From positions 1 through 6,472 of the forward strand of contig URNI01000104.1 in NCBI GenBank assembly GCA_900549135.1: a stretch of DNA of 6,472 bases, read 5' to 3'. The translations under genes were made by a program, and so were the position numbers. Under the pieces are notes generated by a model, which saw only the letters and a list, made by a program, of their open reading frames with translations, ran no database searches and was not told the origin of the DNA. Source of the stretch: an uncultured Collinsella sp. (GTDB taxonomy: Bacteria; Actinomycetota; Coriobacteriia; Coriobacteriales; Coriobacteriaceae). Of this stretch, positions 4,604-6,472 are shown one piece after another (position 1 is the first letter of the stretch; the number at the start of each line of letters is the position of its first letter).

Positions 4604-5974
4604 TTACGCTACGCCATCGCGAGCGAGCTCCTCGGCAAGCGCTTCTGCCGGCATGGCCATAATCGCGTCGAGCTCGGTGTCAACCTCGGGGATGCACTTG
4701 ACCTTTAGCTTGCGCACCAGGTCACCGCGACACATCACATGCATCGGTTCACGCAGAGCGCACAGGTCATCGAGCGGGTTCTCGCGCGTCACCAGAATAT
4801 CGGCCGCCTTGCCGCACTCGATCGCACCGGTCTCGCCGCCCAGACCCAGTAGCTCGGCATTGACCTGCGTGGCTGTATGCAGTGCGAAGGCATTGCTCAC
4901 GCCCACGTACTTGGCAAAATAGGCCACCTCACGCCACATGTCGTACTGCGTCACAAACGGGCAGCTCGAATCTGTGCCAAGGCCCACCTTAACGCCAGCT
5001 TCCAGTGCGGCACGAGCGCTCTCGATAATGCCCGAGCACACGATGTCGCCGTTCTTCTTTTGCGTATCGGTCGAATGGGTCTTTTCCGGGTCGAGCAATA
5101 CAAACGGCAGCGCCGGGCTGATGGTGCAGGTCACACTCGGCGCACGCCCCTCAAGCTGTGTGCCCGCGGCGCCGCGGTACAGCTCCAGGATCTCGGGCGT
5201 CAACGGAGCGCCGTGCTCAATCGTGTCAACGCCGGCCTCAAGCGCGGCCTTCACGCCCTCGGTGCTCTCGACATGGGCCATAACCGGAAGGCCCATATCG
5301 TGTGCTGCCTTGCACGCCGCTGCGGCAACCTCCACCGGCATACGCAGCACACCCGGCTCGCCCACCTCAGTCGCATCGAACACGCCGCCCGTTACGAACA
5401 GTTTAATGACGTCGGCACCGCGCGCATACAGGTCGCGCACCTGTTCGGCTGCCTCGGCGGAACTGTTGGCCACCTGGGCGAACAAGCCCGCACCATGGCC
5501 GCCCGGCACCGTGACGCCCGTTCCCGGCGCCACCAGGCGAGGACCTTGATACTTACCGGCATCGATAGCATCGCGCACGGCAAGATCGGCAAACAACGGG
5601 TCGCCCGCGCCGCGCACCGTGGTCACGCCGCTTGCCAGCTGTTGTTGGGCGCTGCCCTTAAGAATGTGGCACACGATGGCGCGCCCCACGGGATTATCGA
5701 GCTTCTTCATCAGCGCGCCCGCATCGCCCGCCGAAACCGGCTTGCCCGAACCGCACAGATGCACATGCATATTGATGAGGCCTGGCATGAGATACGCCCC
5801 TGCCAGGTCGATGACCTCGGCACCTGCAGGCGCCTGCGCCACAGCACTCGGCCCCATCCACGTGATGACACCGCGCTCAACGGCCACGGCCATGTCGGGC
5901 TGCGGCTCCATATGTTCCGAACCATCCAAGACGGTCGCATTGATAAACAACGTGGAACGATCGGCAGACGCCAT
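4604..5974 (-). CDS. Metal-dependent amidohydrolase (imidazolonepropionase/Xaa-Pro dipeptidase-like group)
   Basis: This probable cytosolic metal-dependent hydrolase of the amidohydrolase superfamily has 456 residues from ATG 5974. A short N-terminal beta domain (about 7-62) precedes a TIM-barrel core. The metal and catalytic residues are visible in order: His70-x-His72 ('GLINMHVHLCG'); Lys191 ('ADVIKLFVTGG', the expected carboxylated lysine bridging two metals); His234 ('VMAHVEST'); His254 ('TIEHG'); and Asp335 ('GLGTDSS'). The 'GVTTVRGAGD' and 'GKAADILV' segments are also typical. The layout fits the subgroup that includes imidazolonepropionase-like enzymes and amidohydrolase-type Xaa-Pro dipeptidases. 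The substrate cannot be read from the sequence. All metal ligands are present, so it should be active. No partner gene is adjacent on its strand. It ends facing the bidirectional terminator. Confidence 0.93.
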   Translation of the reverse strand: MASADRSTLFINATVLDGSEHMEPQPDMAVAVERGVITWMGPSAVAQAPAGAEVIDLAGAYLMPGLINMHVHLCGSGKPVSAGDAGALMKKLDNPVGRAIVCHILKGSAQQQLASGVTTVRGAGDPLFADLAVRDAIDAGKYQGPRLVAPGTGVTVPGGHGAGLFAQVANSSAEAAEQVRDLYARGADVIKLFVTGGVFDATEVGEPGVLRMPVEVAAAACKAAHDMGLPVMAHVESTEGVKAALEAGVDTIEHGAPLTPEILELYRGAAGTQLEGRAPSVTCTISPALPFVLLDPEKTHSTDTQKKNGDIVCSGIIESARAALEAGVKVGLGTDSSCPFVTQYDMWREVAYFAKYVGVSNAFALHTATQVNAELLGLGGETGAIECGKAADILVTRENPLDDLCALREPMHVMCRGDLVRKLKVKCIPEVDTELDAIMAMPAEALAEELARDGVA

Positions 5975-5980
5975 ATCGAG

Positions 5981-5988
5981 CTCCTCCC
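5981..5988 (-). promoter_or_regulatory. Ribosome binding site that fixes the amidohydrolase start
   Basis: On the minus strand, GGGAGGAG lies 6 nt before ATG 5974. A start 11 codons further upstream (6007) has no comparable site, and the ribosome site would lie inside its coding sequence, so 5974 is preferred. Confidence 0.85.
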
Positions 5989-6126
5989 TCACGATTAACT
6001 TGAACATTTGTCCATTATTACCTAGCGCGACAGGGTTACTGCGGACATATCGGCTAACGGGAGGAAGAGAAGGGCGTGAGGATAAACAGACCAGTGCAGC
6101 GATGCTTCGGTCGTTCCAGCAAAACG

Positions 6127-6181
6127 TCTTGATCTGTAACAGATAGACCGTCTTTAACCTTCCAAATGTTACAGATCGAGA
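6127..6181. repeat. 80-bp-period palindrome, copy 3 (right array)
   Basis: The 15-nt arms 6127-6141 and 6167-6181 pair at 14 positions plus one T/G wobble. The cores ATCTGTAACA (6132-6141) and TGTTACAGAT (6167-6176) are exactly 25 nt apart. The preceding segment TTCGGTCGT (6106-6114) recurs before copy 4 (6184-6192), showing that the repeat unit reaches beyond the palindrome. Confidence 0.9.
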
Positions 6182-6206
6182 TTTTCGGTCGTGCCTCCAG
6201 CCTTTT

Positions 6207-6261
6207 TCTCAATCTGTAACAGTTAGACCGATTTTTGGCCGTTAGATGTTACAGATCGAGA
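6207..6261. repeat. 80-bp-period palindrome, copy 4 (right array)
   Basis: The arms 6207-6221 and 6247-6261 pair at 14 of 15 positions (one A/C mismatch). The cores start exactly 80 bp after those of copy 3, with the same 25-nt interval (6222-6246). Confidence 0.9.
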
Positions 6262-6285
6262 CATTCTCCAGCCCCGTCGTCAAAC

Positions 6286-6342
6286 GTCTAGATCTGTAAC
6301 AGGTAGACAGGTTTTCGGCCTCTAAATGTTACAGATTGAGAC
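6286..6342. repeat. 80-bp-period palindrome, copy 5 (right array)
   Basis: The arms 6286-6301 and 6327-6342 pair except for one G/T wobble and one mismatch. The cores start exactly 80 bp after copy 4 and keep the 25-nt interval (6302-6326). Inside the loop, TAG/CTA and AGG/CCT add further short pairing. The right arm ends 8 nt from the stop codon of the minus-strand gene at the right edge, so it could serve as that gene's 3' hairpin. Confidence 0.9.
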
Positions 6343-6350
6343 AGTCCGCT

Positions 6351-6472
6351 TCAGTGCCCACACCACTGACGCTTCCATTCCTCAGCCAAATCGGTCCGCT
6401 GCGAAATACCCGCTAGCCTCATCTTTTCAGCCAGCTTCCCCGGATTCTTGAGTTCATCAAACGTGAACCGAA
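6351..6472 (-). CDS. C-terminal fragment of an unrecognised protein (5' end outside window)
   Basis: On the minus strand a frame is open from the right edge (first full codon at 6470) to TGA at 6353-6351, giving 39 residues. It begins 'RFTFDELKNPGKLAEKMRLAG' and ends 'EEWKRQWCGH'. The other two minus-strand frames reach stops sooner. The composition (charged, helical, no low-complexity artefact) looks like a real protein tail. I do not recognise the family, and too little is visible to suggest a function. It runs in the same direction as the amidohydrolase and is separated from it by the palindrome array. Confidence 0.55.
   Translation of the reverse strand, partial: RFTFDELKNPGKLAEKMRLAGISQRTDLAEEWKRQWCGH

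Larger units (their letters stand above)
5975..6350. other. Gene-free region upstream of amidohydrolase with palindrome array
   Basis: These 376 nt carry no credible gene. The part next to the amidohydrolase (5975-6100) contains its ribosome site and an A/T patch (about 6010-6022, reading TAATAAT on the minus strand) that could include a -10, but I find no matching -35. From about 6106 onward it is filled by three 80-bp tandem units, each with a large palindrome. The array ends 8 nt short of the stop codon of the gene entering from the right. Confidence 0.7.

Noticed and set aside
4877..5998. Long open frame on the + strand opposite the amidohydrolase (373 codons)
   Set aside because: The product is His/Arg/Ala-rich without recognisable motifs, while the minus strand has a complete set of amidohydrolase motifs.
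494..6342. CRISPR array, because conserved blocks are separated by regular 23-25 nt spacers
   Set aside because: The conserved blocks alternate in orientation (palindrome arms) rather than repeating directly, they are diverged at the edges, only two or three units occur per cluster, and no cas gene is present.
1..6472. tRNA, rRNA or known riboswitch
   Set aside because: No tRNA-like cloverleaf, rRNA segment or recognisable riboswitch core was seen on reading; no covariance search could be run.

Overview
The window looks like chromosomal DNA from a high-GC Actinomycetota, most likely a Coriobacteriia gut commensal of the Collinsella type. This is an inference. It rests on the GC-rich third codon positions, the strong AGGAG-type ribosome sites, a DUF6273-like protein ending in PGFCI, and intergenic spaces full of palindromes of a kind I associate with Collinsella genomes. 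No database search was possible.

Layout, left to right. (1) 1-452, +: the C-terminal end of a DUF6273-like secreted or surface-type protein, cut by the left edge. (2) 453-783: a gene-free stretch with two large palindromes exactly 80 bp apart, a degenerate half-copy, then a copper-type promoter with a CsoR-like operator. (3) 784-3908, +: a copper-homeostasis cluster of copA (Cu+ P-type ATPase), a copZ-like HMA chaperone and a csoR-type repressor. The two internal gaps (152 and 135 nt) each hold a different long inverted repeat. (4) 3909-3975: a nested four-arm palindrome, followed by a small membrane/zinc-ribbon protein gene (4023-4496, +) and a clear bidirectional terminator (4519-4554). (5) 5974-4604, -: a metal-dependent amidohydrolase. 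(6) 6008-6350: a gene-free stretch with three more copies of the 80-bp-period palindrome. (7) 6470-6351, -: the last 39 codons of a gene running in from the right edge.

How the genes work together: CsoR is expected to sit on the palindrome in the copA promoter and let go when it binds Cu(I). CopZ then carries Cu(I) through the cytosol and CopA pumps it out. If the three genes form one transcript, CsoR controls its own synthesis. The zinc-ribbon protein and the amidohydrolase show no sequence link to copper.

The most unusual content is between the genes. At least four distinct families of large palindromes occupy nearly every gap. One family is present five times, always with exactly 25 nt between conserved 10-nt cores and, within each cluster, exactly 80 bp from copy to copy.
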